Assembly: GCF_000382705.1 (NCBI RefSeq)
Contig: NZ_ARQE01000014.1
Span: forward strand, 1 to 62,131
Direction: 5' to 3'
Length of the DNA stretch: 62,131 nt
Source: Aureimonas ureilytica DSM 18598 = NBRC 106430
GTDB lineage: Bacteria; Pseudomonadota; Alphaproteobacteria; Rhizobiales; Rhizobiaceae
The notes under the pieces were generated by a model that was given only the letters and a program-made list of their open reading frames with translations, was not told the origin of the DNA and searched no databases. A program made the translations under genes and the position numbers. Shown in pieces: positions 43,234 to 50,735 of this stretch. How positions within the stretch are numbered: the stretch's first letter is position 1; each line of letters opens with the position of its first letter.

Positions 43234-43670
43234 CCCAGAGCCTGTACAGGCTTGTGTATTACAGCCGCAACCACATCTCCAGCGACGATGGCATGTTCGC
43301 TGCAAACGTTGATGACATCCTAGCCAAGAGTCGATCCAACAACGTTCGCGATCAAATCACCGGAGCGCTTCTATTCAACGCTGGCTGCTTCGCGCAGGTT
43401 TTGGAAGGTCCGCTTGAGAATGTCGAGGCCGCCTTCGAACGTATTCAGCAGGACGACCGGCATGGCGACGTCTCGCTGCTGGCGCTCGATCCCATCAGCC
43501 ATCGCAGCTTCCCGAACTGGGCGATGGGCTTCGTCGGTACATCAGACGTCGATGCAGAGCGTTTCACCGGCGTCGCCACGGCTAGCGGGTTTGACCCCTC
43601 ACACCTAAGCGGCGACCAGATCCATACGCTCCTCCGCGACCTTACGATCGAGGAGGAAGCGGCTGCGTAG
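43230..43670 (+). CDS. BLUF-domain blue-light receptor
   Basis: The 146-residue protein is a single BLUF domain plus a 45-residue tail. The flavin-switch residues are present: Tyr10 in LVYYSR, Asn38 in NNVRDQITGALLF and Gln56 in FAQVLEGP; the Trp in FPNWAMGF corresponds to the redox-active Trp seen in AppA. It binds FAD and changes its hydrogen bonding in blue light. Short BLUF proteins act by binding a partner. Here the partner is very likely the GGDEF-EAL protein, whose stop overlaps this start. The two together resemble BlrP1-type BLUF-EAL enzymes split into two chains. Confidence 0.93.
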   Translation: MTQSLYRLVYYSRNHISSDDGMFAANVDDILAKSRSNNVRDQITGALLFNAGCFAQVLEGPLENVEAAFERIQQDDRHGDVSLLALDPISHRSFPNWAMGFVGTSDVDAERFTGVATASGFDPSHLSGDQIHTLLRDLTIEEEAAA

Positions 43671-43749
43671 CAGACGCTCTGCGACCGGAAGATGAACTCG
43701 TGTGCGTTAGGTTGGCTGACACGACCGTTCCGCGTATTCGAAGAAACAG

Positions 43750-43810
43750 GTGCGGAAGGTCCGCTGTCCGCGTTCCGCTTCCTCGAAGCAGACTTTCCGC
43801 TTTCGGCCCT
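43750..43810. repeat. Dispersed palindromic repeat, copy E (partial)
   Basis: GTCCGCTGTCCGCGTTCCGC followed by GACTTTCCGCTTTCGGCCC matches one arm and the terminal GGGCCGAAAGCGGA (minus strand) of the family. It lies just beyond the resolvase stop codon, in the gap after the BLUF gene. Confidence 0.6.
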
Positions 43811-43812
43811 TA

Positions 43813-44397
43813 TTATACATCAGCTTGGGTCTCATCGCCTGTCGGCTGCATGTTCGCCAACGCACGATAGACGCTAGTCCGTCCAATCCCTAGGGCCCTT
43901 GCGATTTGCGTAGGCCCCTCCCCAGCAGCATGTCGGCGCCGGATCTCGTCGTCCGGCACAGACTTCAAACGTCCGACGCCAGCGTAGATGCCCCTCGCCT
44001 TTGCTGCCTCGATCCCGGCGCGCTGGCGTTCCAAGATGAACTTGCGCTCCATCTCAGCCACCATGCCGAGCACCGTGACCACGATGCGTCCGACATCACC
44101 CCCGGTGGTGAGCTCTGGATCAAGGATACGTAAGGAAGCACCCTTCTGGTCGAGCTCGTGTACGAGGTTCAAGACGTCTCGTGTTGAACGGCCTAGACGA
44201 TCGAGACGCACCACGACGAGCTCGTCCCCTTGCCGCAAAAACTGCATGACGGTCGCAAGCTCGGGCCGATCCTCGGCGGACTTGCCCGACATCTTTTCGG
44301 AGCGAACCACCTGACAGCCGGCAGCTTTCAGCTTCTTAAGTTGGATGGTGAGGTCCTGATCGGTCGAGGAGACGCGGGCATAGCCAAAACGGGGCAT
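43813..44397 (-). CDS. Serine recombinase of the resolvase/invertase family
   Basis: The 194-residue protein starts MPRFGYARVSSTDQDLTIQL with the nucleophile Ser of ARVSS. It continues with VVRLDRLGRSTRDVLNLVHE (catalytic Arg pair), MVAEMERKFILERQRAGIEA (the long E helix) and a C-terminal HTH (GPTQIARALGIGRTSVYRAL). This is a complete Tn3-type resolvase/invertase that cuts and rejoins DNA at a nearby res or inversion site. No Tn3 transposase is present here, so it may serve plasmid or island multimer resolution. Six GGTAC-type motifs lie just upstream. Confidence 0.93.
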   Translation of the reverse strand: MPRFGYARVSSTDQDLTIQLKKLKAAGCQVVRSEKMSGKSAEDRPELATVMQFLRQGDELVVVRLDRLGRSTRDVLNLVHELDQKGASLRILDPELTTGGDVGRIVVTVLGMVAEMERKFILERQRAGIEAAKARGIYAGVGRLKSVPDDEIRRRHAAGEGPTQIARALGIGRTSVYRALANMQPTGDETQADV

Positions 44398-44412
44398 AAG
44401 TAGCGTGCTTTC

Positions 44413-44584
44413 GTACCAAAAGGGTGGCTGGAATGCACCCTCTGTACCAGAACCCAAAGTAGACCGCTATGGTACGACGCCAGGCGTTCCAGCTGATTGC
44501 TCCTTAGCGGTATACCTTTTTGGCGCACAGAAGCTTGTGCTCATTAAACCAGCTGGTACCTTAGGCGGCTTCCGGTATGATACC
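44413..44584. promoter_or_regulatory. Cluster of GGTAC-type motifs between the resolvase and antitoxin genes
   Basis: GTACC occurs at 44413 and 44444, GGTAC at 44471, and palindromes GGTATACC at 44509-44516, GGTACC at 44555-44560 and GGTATGATACC at 44574-44584. Spacings are about 30-45 bases. The cluster sits between the divergent resolvase and AbrB/VapC genes and could be a res-like recombination site, the antitoxin operator, or both. Confidence 0.5.
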
Positions 44585-44614
44585 CGAAATGTTCCGTTTA
44601 TATCGAGATGGGTC

Positions 44615-44863
44615 ATGACGTCGAAAGCGGTGAAGATAGTCGATGGTGGGAAGCTAGTCATACCGGCGCAGTTCCGTCGCGAACTGGGCATCAACGTCGG
44701 TGATACGGTCGTGCTAGAAGTGGCCGATGGCGAGCTACGGGTACGCTCACGCTCCTTCGCCCTCGCCAATGCTCGGCGGTTAATGCGGCAGCTCGTCCCG
44801 AAAGATGTAAATTTGTCGGACGAGCTCATTGCGGACCGGCGGGCCGAAGCGGACACAGAATAG
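44615..44863 (+). CDS. AbrB/VapB-type antitoxin
   Basis: The 82-residue product is a SpoVT/AbrB swapped-hairpin protein: SKAVKIVDGGKLVIPAQFRR followed by ELGINVGDTVVLEV. The C-terminal 35 residues (LMRQLVPKDVNLSDELIADR) would bind the toxin. ATG 44615 was chosen because it gives the normal AbrB start. It is followed after 4 bases by the PIN toxin gene and probably autoregulates through the upstream GGTAT-type palindromes. Confidence 0.9.
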   Translation: MTSKAVKIVDGGKLVIPAQFRRELGINVGDTVVLEVADGELRVRSRSFALANARRLMRQLVPKDVNLSDELIADRRAEADTE

Positions 44864-44867
44864 CAGA

Positions 44868-45254
44868 ATGGTACAGCATTACGTATTAGACGCGTCGGCG
44901 CTTCTTTGTCTCCTGAATGAGGAAGATGGTGCTGAACGCGTCGAAGCTTCACTCGACGGATCGGTCATCTCAGCGGTAAACTACTCGGAGGTCGTGGCCA
45001 AGATCGTGGAGCGTGGCGGGACCAGGGAGTTGGCGGCAGCCATGCTCGATCCCCTCCACATACAGATCGTCGATTTCGATCGATCGCAGGCAGTGCGCGC
45101 GGGTGAACTCCGTCAGGTCACGCGAACCTCAGGTCTGTCGTTCGGAGACCGCGCCTGTCTCGCGCTCGCAGCAGCTCGCGATCTACCGGCGTTGACGACC
45201 GATCGGGCCTGGGCTGCGTTGGAACTCGACCTACAGGTCGAGTTGCTGCGATGA
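44868..45254 (+). CDS. vapC: VapC-type PIN-domain ribonuclease toxin
   Basis: The 128-residue product has the four acidic PIN residues: Asp in YVLDASALLCLL, Glu in AVNYSEVVAKI, Asp in LSFGDRACLALA and Asp in ALTTDRAWAAL. VapC toxins cut specific tRNAs or rRNA when the antitoxin is lost. The start at 44868 is four bases after the antitoxin stop. The gene looks intact, so the pair is probably an active addiction module that stabilises this mobile region. Confidence 0.92.
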   Translation: MVQHYVLDASALLCLLNEEDGAERVEASLDGSVISAVNYSEVVAKIVERGGTRELAAAMLDPLHIQIVDFDRSQAVRAGELRQVTRTSGLSFGDRACLALAAARDLPALTTDRAWAALELDLQVELLR

Positions 45255-45441
45255 TCGGATTTGCCAGTCAAGGTTTAGCATAACAAGGAGCGGTGCGCTC
45301 GATACCCATCTGCTTTAGACGGCTGCTGATGGCGATCGTGGGTGGTCTTCGGACTGTCTGCTTATTGGTCCTGACCCGTGAAACTGGTCCGGACGGAATG
45401 AGAATTTTCGGGCACGATTTCTCGACGAGAGGAGAGAGTTT

Positions 45442-45894
45442 ATGCCTAAGAAGCGGTTCACGAACGAGCAGATCGCCTTTGCCCTGCGGCAGGCGGAGAA
45501 CGGCACGCTGGTTGGCGAAATCTGCCGTTAGATGGGTGTTGCCGAGGCGACGTTCTATCGATGGAAGAAGGTCTACGCCGGGATGGGCGTGTCGGAGATC
45601 CGGCGCCTGAAGCAACGCGAGGAGGAGAACGCCAAGCTGAAGCGTCTGGTCGTCGACCTCAGCCTGGACAAGAAGATGTTGCAGGATGCCCTTAGAAAAA
45701 GCGGTGAAGCCCGTCCGACGCCGCGAAATGGTCCGGTACTTTCAGGCGGCGTTCGCCGTGTCGGAGCGTCGGGGCCGCCAGGCCAGCGGCTTCGGGCGGG
45801 CCTCCCATCGGTACAAGTCCCGCCGCGATCCGGCGCCGGCGCTGCGCATGCGGTCGAAGGACTTGGCCGCGAGCCGGGTGCGCTACGGGTATAG
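45442..45894 (+). pseudogene. IS3 OrfA with an in-frame TAG
   Basis: From ATG 45442 the frame gives KKRFTNEQIAFALRQAENGT and GEICR, then TAG at 45529-45531 where the family has a Lys (CRKMGV). It continues in the same frame with MGVAEATFYRWKKVYAGM and KLKRLVVDLSLDKKMLQDAL. This is the HTH and leucine-zipper half of an IS407-type transposase. A single AAG to TAG change accounts for the break. The frame stays open to 45894, past the normal OrfA end near the OrfB start. Confidence 0.85.
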
Positions 45895-46365
45895 ACGACT
45901 GCATGTCCTGCTCCAGCGAGAAGGCTGGATCGTCAACCACAAGCGCGTCTATCGGCTCTACAGCGAGGAAGGGCTGTCGATCCGCACGCGAAGCCCGAAG
46001 CGGCGCCGGTCATCGCGGTACCAGGTGGGTCGGGCCACGGCAGAGCATGCCAACGAGGTCTGGTCGATGGACTTCGTGTCGGACCGGCTTTTCGACGATC
46101 GGCCGTTCCGGATCCTGACGATCCTAGACTGCCATACGAGAGAGGCTCTCGCGACCTGTGCGAGAACGAACTTCCGCGCGTATCAGGTAGCCGAAGAGCT
46201 CGACCGGCTGGTCGCCCTTCGCGGCAAACCGACGAGCATTCGAGTGGACAACGGCCCGCAGTTCGCCGGTCGGATGCTCGATCAGTGGGCCTACCTGAAC
46301 AAGGTCGAGCTGGACTTCTCGAGGCCCGGAAAGCCGACGGACACGGATGTTGTTGGAAAGCCCCT

Positions 46366-47598
46366 TTATGATGGTGCCGGCGCTTTCTCCTTCCCGGCTT
46401 TCCTCGCGCCCGGTCTGGTCCGCCATTTGGATGTGAGGTTGGTGTACGCCATCTCGGCCGCTTCGACGGGTGCTCGCTCGGCTGCTCGCTTCTCCGGGAC
46501 ATTGTAGTCGTAGGCCGCTCCGCGCTTGGCGTGCTCGGCTGGCAGTCCAGCCTTCAGTTCGATGTTGCGGAACTTGCGGGCCAGAAGGGCCGGTCGCACC
46601 CAAATGTAGTCTTCGTTCTTCGTCAGCATGTGCCAGATGATCATCGCCAGCTTGCGGGCGGTCGCGACGGCCGCGATCGGCTTGCCCCGTTTGGCTGCGA
46701 TACGCTGGAAGAAGGCGCGCAAGGGGCCGGGCGAGCGCGCCGCCGCCCATGCCGCCTCGACCAGCATGTCTCGCGCCTGGCCACGACCCTGCTTGGTGAT
46801 CCGTCCGTGGTAAGCCGGCCCTTCGCCGGATTGCCGGGTGCTCGGGTTCAGGCCGAGGTAGCCGACAAGCTTCGTGGGATCGGCAAAGCGCCGGATGTCG
46901 CCGATAGCAGCGGCGACGCCGGACGCCACCGTCATGTCGATGCCCGGCAGGGTCATCAGTCGCCGGATGACGGGGTCGGGCATCGTGGCCCTTGCGATGT
47001 CGGCTTCGACCTCCTTGAGCGATCCCTCGATGAGATCGATCTGTGCGAGATGGCGATGGATGGCGGCGCGCTCGTCGCCGGGTAGTCTCTGGGCCGCAAT
47101 CCATTTGCGCCCGCTGATCCCGGTCAGGTTCCCATGCGGGCATGGCGGAACGAGATGCGCGTGCAGGATCGAGTGGATGAGGTTCTTCAGCCGGACACGC
47201 TGGCGCACGAACTGGGTCCGGCGAGCGACCTGCCGTCTCAGGGCAAGGGTCGGCTCGTCCGGAACCCACACCTCCGGCAGAAAGCCGGTGGCGTAGAGCT
47301 TGGCCAGCACGGCCGCATCGATCGCGTCGGTCTTGATCTTGGCATGCGCGATCAGCCTGACCTGCTTGGGATTGGCGATGACGACGCGGCCGACATGAGG
47401 CGCCAGCACCTCGACGACGGCAGCGGCGTTGCCTGTCGCCTCGACGACCACGTGATCGTCCTTGGCAAGGGCTGTTCGCGCGAATGCTTCCAGACTGTCG
47501 CGCAGCATAGGAAGGCGGCCGAGCTTCATCAACTTTCCGTCGAGCAGCGCCACGGCCCCGGCCGCCACCCGGTGGATGTCCATACCAATGATACGCAT
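46366..47598 (-). CDS. IS110-family DEDD transposase/recombinase
   Basis: The 410-residue protein starts MRIIGMDIH with GAGGAGGAGGAC just upstream. The RuvC-like DEDD residues are in IGMDIH, VVVEATGNA and KIKTDAIDAAVLAKLY. The C-terminal Tnp20 domain has MTLPGIDMTVASGVAAAIGD and GYLGLNPSTRQSGEGPAYHG with the conserved Ser. It appears complete. These enzymes recombine element ends with a target chosen by a bridge RNA. The C-terminal Arg-rich tail runs into the right end of the element. Confidence 0.93.
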   Translation of the reverse strand: MRIIGMDIHRVAAGAVALLDGKLMKLGRLPMLRDSLEAFARTALAKDDHVVVEATGNAAAVVEVLAPHVGRVVIANPKQVRLIAHAKIKTDAIDAAVLAKLYATGFLPEVWVPDEPTLALRRQVARRTQFVRQRVRLKNLIHSILHAHLVPPCPHGNLTGISGRKWIAAQRLPGDERAAIHRHLAQIDLIEGSLKEVEADIARATMPDPVIRRLMTLPGIDMTVASGVAAAIGDIRRFADPTKLVGYLGLNPSTRQSGEGPAYHGRITKQGRGQARDMLVEAAWAAARSPGPLRAFFQRIAAKRGKPIAAVATARKLAMIIWHMLTKNEDYIWVRPALLARKFRNIELKAGLPAEHAKRGAAYDYNVPEKRAAERAPVEAAEMAYTNLTSKWRTRPGARKAGKEKAPAPS

Positions 47599-47844
47599 GT
47601 CCTCCTCCTCCTGGTCTGTGACATCAGGGGAGCCGGCGGGCGACACGACAATTACGGATCCGCGCTCGCAGCGCATCCGGGCTAGTCGCAGGGGCGGCCA
47701 GATAACGACTTCGAGCTCGCAGCTCATGTCAGTGCGACGGCCTGCCCGCACTCTTCGTGCTCCCGGTACCCCGTGGCCCGGATCAGAGGAAGCTATCCGC
47801 TCCAACCGATCTCAGGAACAGGGTACCGGCCCCATCATGCCGGA
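47599..47844 (-). ncRNA. Candidate bridge RNA region of the IS110 element
   Basis: The 246 bases between the element's left end and the transposase ATG contain no gene. IS110-group elements with a long leader encode the bridge RNA there. Several self-complementary runs are visible (GGGGCCGGTACC near 47,825 and GGGGTACCGG near 47,765; GCTGCGAGCTCG; GCGCTGCGAGCGC). ACGGAT at 47654-47659 also occurs at the IS3 insertion point, a possible but short guide match. No structure was computed. Confidence 0.5.
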
Positions 47845-48075
47845 TAATGCCTTCATCGAGGCGTACAACGCCCGCATGCGCAGCGAATGCCTGAACGCCT
47901 CCTGGTTCCTGTCCATGGTCAACGCCCGGTCACGGATCGACGCCTGGCGGGAGGTTTACAACCACCACCGCCCGCACACGAGCTTCGGCAACTTGAACCC
48001 GGCCGAGTTCGTGGATCAACTCAGAACAGCCCGAGAACGCTCATGACACCTGGGCCAAAGTCCGGGTCAGGACCA

Positions 48076-48405
48076 CTTGCCCGTTTGCAACGGAGCCCTT
48101 CCAAGGGCGAAAGTTCCCTCATTGCTTTGCTGTCTCTGGAACCAGTCCTTGAGCTTGGCTTCGATCTTTGGCTTGTCCTCGGTGCCGATTTCGTTGACCG
48201 CCGCGATCAATGCGAAATCCAAGTCCGCCTGCGCCTTGACGTAGCTGTTGCGAAGGCGGGCCGTATCAAAGGCAACTCCGACGGCGATAAGCATAGGCAA
48301 GAGGGAGACCGCAACGACCAATGCAACGTTGCCATCCTCGTCTCTGGCAAATCGAGTCAGCGATTCAGGCCCTAACCACGCCCAAACCCTTGGCCACAAC
48401 ATCAA
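48076..48405 (-). pseudogene. tadG-like pilus-assembly gene, 3' end removed by IS3
   Basis: About 110 codons encode an N-terminal TadE/TadG-type membrane anchor (FARDEDGNVALVVAVSLLPM, then LIAVGVAFDTARLRNSYVKA and QADLDFALIAAVNE). TadG proteins are pilus-assembly proteins of 400-600 residues that usually carry a von Willebrand-like domain. The frame is cut at the IS3 right end. The missing part was not recognised on the other side of the IS, so a deletion is likely. Confidence 0.75.
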
Positions 48406-48855
48406 AGTGACCCGCTGTAACGACCACGTTCTTATGGTCAGCTGAATTTTTCAGTGTTTATGATTTTTTTTGCTTAAAGGCCGTAAGCATTTTGAAAAAG
48501 GCTCAAAATATGGAGCCCTTTTTGCTATATTGGTTTCTGAAATTTTAAATATTGCCAGTCGTACTTTCAAATTTTTCAGAACTCTCTTTCTCCAAATAGC
48601 GGCTGAAAAAGTGAGTTCCCATACACCCGAGACAACCTCCTGTCTAATTACATACGCCAGGCATCGGTCTGGCCAATGAGTTCTGATCTCAAAAATGGCT
48701 AGGGATTTGGTAAGTATATAATCATATAATCGAGGAATTATCTACTTCTACCGCTTATTATTTGATTGGTTGTTGGTAGACTTTGGGCCAGAAGCACAAC
48801 GCGGCGTTTTCAATAATCCTGTATTCCAAGGTCGCCTTATAAACATCGAGGTAAG
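48406..48855. other. AT-rich intergenic region with an orphan terminator
   Basis: These 450 bases are clearly richer in A and T than the neighbours and hold no supported protein gene. They lie between the truncated tadG-like gene and a divergent chemoreceptor gene. A strong terminator-like hairpin at 48,495-48,523 has no gene ending just before it, so a small RNA transcribed from about 48,400 is possible. Confidence 0.45.
48495..48523. terminator. Bidirectional Rho-independent terminator
   Basis: AAAAAGGCTC and GAGCC-CTTTTT flank an 8-base loop (stem arms 48500-48504 and 48513-48517). The A-run on one side and the T-run on the other make it work on both strands. Confidence 0.7.
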
Positions 48856-50523
48856 ATGAGAATTTCCCATTCTCTCGGTTTGTTCGGAGGCTTGGTGGCG
48901 ATCGGTTTCGCGATGGCCATGGGCATCCAGGGCGCAGCGTTTCAAAAGTTGCGCGTCAACGGCTCGGCCTACGAAGCCATCGTGGCCGGCAAGGATGCGA
49001 TCGCCGACACCGCACCCCCGCCTCTCTATCTCGTCGAGAGCTATGCCTTGGCGCTCGAGACGCAGTTCGATTCCGAGCGGCTGGCCGTCAACAAGGATAA
49101 GCTGACCGCGCTGAAGCTTGCCTATGAGGGGCAGCTTGCCCATTGGCTCGCCTCGGCCTTGCCGGAAGAGCTGAAGGCGGACCTCAAGGGGCCGGTCCGT
49201 CTTTCGGCCGACCGGTTCTGGGCGCGACTGGAGGGCGATTTCCTGCGCCGGCTGGACGCGAGGGACGTCGAGGGCGCGAGAGGCGCGCTCGAGGAGATGG
49301 AGGATCTGTTCACCCAGCACGACGCGGCGGTGCGCAGCTTCGTCGCGAAATCCAGCGCCTTCCTGCACACGCGCGAGGACGAGGCCGGGCAGGAAACGCG
49401 CTTCTATGCCATCCTGAGCGGCTTTGCCGTCCTGTTCTCGCTCCTGCTCCTGGGGGCAGGCCTCATCTGGTTCCAGCGCCGCGCCGTGCGCCCGCTCGGC
49501 CATACCGTGCATCAGATGGAAACCCTGGCCGAGGGCGATTTCCGCAGCCGGACGAAAGGCCTGACGCGGCGCGACGAGATCGGCGATCTGTCCCGCTCGA
49601 TGGAGAAGATGCGCAACACCATGTCGCGCGCGCTCGGCGTCATCGCCTCGTCCGCCGCCCAGGTTTCCGGCGGCTCGTCGCAGTCGGCCATCACCGCCGA
49701 ACGCCTGTCGTCGGGCGCGACGGAACAGGCGGCGGCCTCCGAACAGGCGGCCGCCGCGATGGAGGAGATGGCGGCCAATATCCGCCAGAATGCCGAGAAC
49801 GCCGTTGTGACGGAGCGGCTCTCGGCGCTGGCGGCCGCCAACGCCTCGCAGAGCGGCCGGGCGGTGGAAGATGCCGCGCAGGCCATGCGCATCATCTGCG
49901 AGCGCATCGCCGTGGTGCAGGAGATCGCCCGGCAGACCGATCTTCTCGCCCTCAACGCCGCGATCGAGGCCGCGCGCGCCGGCCAGCACGGCAAGGGTTT
50001 CGCGGTGGTGGCCTCCGAGGTGCGCAAGCTGGCCGATCGCAGCCGGCAGATGGCCGACGAGATCGGCGCTTTGTCGGCCTCGACGCTCACCAGCTCGGAG
50101 AACGCAGGGCGCATGTTGAACGGCCTGGTGCCCGACATCGAGAAGACGGCCGAGCTTGTTGCCGAGATCACGGCCGCTTGCCGCGAGCAGTCGATCGGCG
50201 TCGATCAGATCAACCAGGCGATCACCCAGCTCGACCAGGTGATCCAGGCCAATGCCGGTGCGGCGACGGAAATGTCGGCGACCTCGATCCAACTCTCGAG
50301 CGAATCCGAACGCCTGCGCGACCAGACCGATGCGTTCCGGCTGGGCGGCGAGGGCGATGTCGAGGCCCCCGCCCCCGCAGGTGGCGTCCGGCTGGCGGTG
50401 GTCGCCAGTCAACCGAAGCGCTCCCTCGCCGCGCTAGCCCAGCGGCCGCGCCAGGAGACCGCGTCGGGAGAGAAGACTGCGGAGATCCATCCCGGCGGTG
50501 GCTTCGATCGCATGAGCGCCTGA
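48856..50523 (+). CDS. Methyl-accepting chemotaxis protein with helical periplasmic sensor
   Basis: The 555-residue protein has membrane segments at about 8-25 and 193-215, a helical four-helix-bundle-like sensor between them, HAMP at about 216-270 and the signalling domain to about 490. The tip has [20 protein letters not shown] and [20 protein letters not shown], identical in most positions to the other chemoreceptor here. It ends GFDRMSA. The ligand is unknown; the compact sensor differs from the Cache sensor of the first receptor. GAGGTAAG precedes the ATG. No che gene is adjacent. Confidence 0.92.
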   Translation: MRISHSLGLFGGLVAIGFAMAMGIQGAAFQKLRVNGSAYEAIVAGKDAIADTAPPPLYLVESYALALETQFDSERLAVNKDKLTALKLAYEGQLAHWLASALPEELKADLKGPVRLSADRFWARLEGDFLRRLDARDVEGARGALEEMEDLFTQHDAAVRSFVAKSSAFLHTREDEAGQETRFYAILSGFAVLFSLLLLGAGLIWFQRRAVRPLGHTVHQMETLAEGDFRSRTKGLTRRDEIGDLSRSMEKMRNTMSRALGVIASSAAQVSGGSSQSAITAERLSSGATEQAAASEQAAAAMEEMAANIRQNAENAVVTERLSALAAANASQSGRAVEDAAQAMRIICERIAVVQEIARQTDLLALNAAIEAARAGQHGKGFAVVASEVRKLADRSRQMADEIGALSASTLTSSENAGRMLNGLVPDIEKTAELVAEITAACREQSIGVDQINQAITQLDQVIQANAGAATEMSATSIQLSSESERLRDQTDAFRLGGEGDVEAPAPAGGVRLAVVASQPKRSLAALAQRPRQETASGEKTAEIHPGGGFDRMSA

Positions 50524-50596
50524 CGCCTTCGGTCAACGAGCGCCGATCAGAACCCGTGCGCCCGCTGCCGCCGTCCCGGGTAGGGCTCGACAGGAG

Positions 50597-50735
50597 CTAG
50601 GGAAAACCGTCTGATCTGTTGCAGATGATGGCGTATGCCAGTTTGATGAAAGCGATGTGTATGTCGGCGCAGCGTTCGTAGCGCACATCGAGACGGCGGA
50701 ACTGGGCGAGCCAAGCGAAGGCGCGCTCGACCACC
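50597..50735 (-). pseudogene. IS5-family transposase C-terminal remnant
   Basis: One minus-strand frame reads VVERAFAWLAQFRRLDVRYE, then RCADIHIAFIKLAYAIICN and a stop at 50597-50599. This is the C-terminal catalytic-Glu segment of an IS5-type transposase. The rest of that gene is missing because the IS1182 element starts at the upstream edge, and its other half is not recognised on the far side. Confidence 0.75.

Larger units (their letters stand above)
46342..47844 (-). mobile_element. IS110-family element inserted in IS3 orfB
   Basis: The boundaries were set by restoring the IS3 OrfB frame; CGGA is present at both junctions (one copy belongs to the target), so the exact edges are uncertain by 4 bases. 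The element is about 1.5 kb, has one transposase gene and a 246-base leader. Subterminal ATGATGG-GCCGG blocks occur inverted near both ends (about 46,368 and 47,835). No direct duplication beyond the shared CGGA is seen, in keeping with the family. Confidence 0.85.
45686..48046 (+). pseudogene. IS3 OrfB (DDE transposase) split by IS110
   Basis: The 5' part (45686-46341) encodes KAVKPVRRREMVRYFQAAFA and the first two catalytic Asp residues (NEVWSMDFVSDRL, IRVDNGPQF), ending at RPGKPTD. The 3' part (47845-48046) resumes with NAFIEAYNARMRSECLNASW, which contains the catalytic Glu, and ends LNPAEFVDQLRTARERS. The two halves join exactly if the 1.5-kb IS110 copy is removed. Confidence 0.9.
45366..48075 (+). 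mobile_element. IS3-family element (IS407-like), interrupted by an IS110 element
   Basis: Terminal inverted repeats TGGTCCTGACCCG (45366-45378) and CGGGTCAGGACCA (48063-48075) bound the element. Without the inserted 1.5-kb IS110 copy it would be about 1.2 kb, the normal IS407-group size. OrfA has a nonsense mutation and OrfB is split, so it is inactive. The flanks (TTAT and CTTG) do not match as a duplication, so one side may have been rearranged. Its right end cuts a tadG-like gene. Confidence 0.85.

Noticed and set aside
45255-45365. The missing 3' part of tadG on the left side of IS3
   Set aside because: None of the three minus-strand frames in this stretch resembles a TadG C-terminus, so continuity across the IS could not be shown.
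48748-50412. A 554-codon open frame antisense to the second chemoreceptor
   Set aside because: The forward frame has complete HAMP and signalling domains; the antisense frame is a composition artefact.
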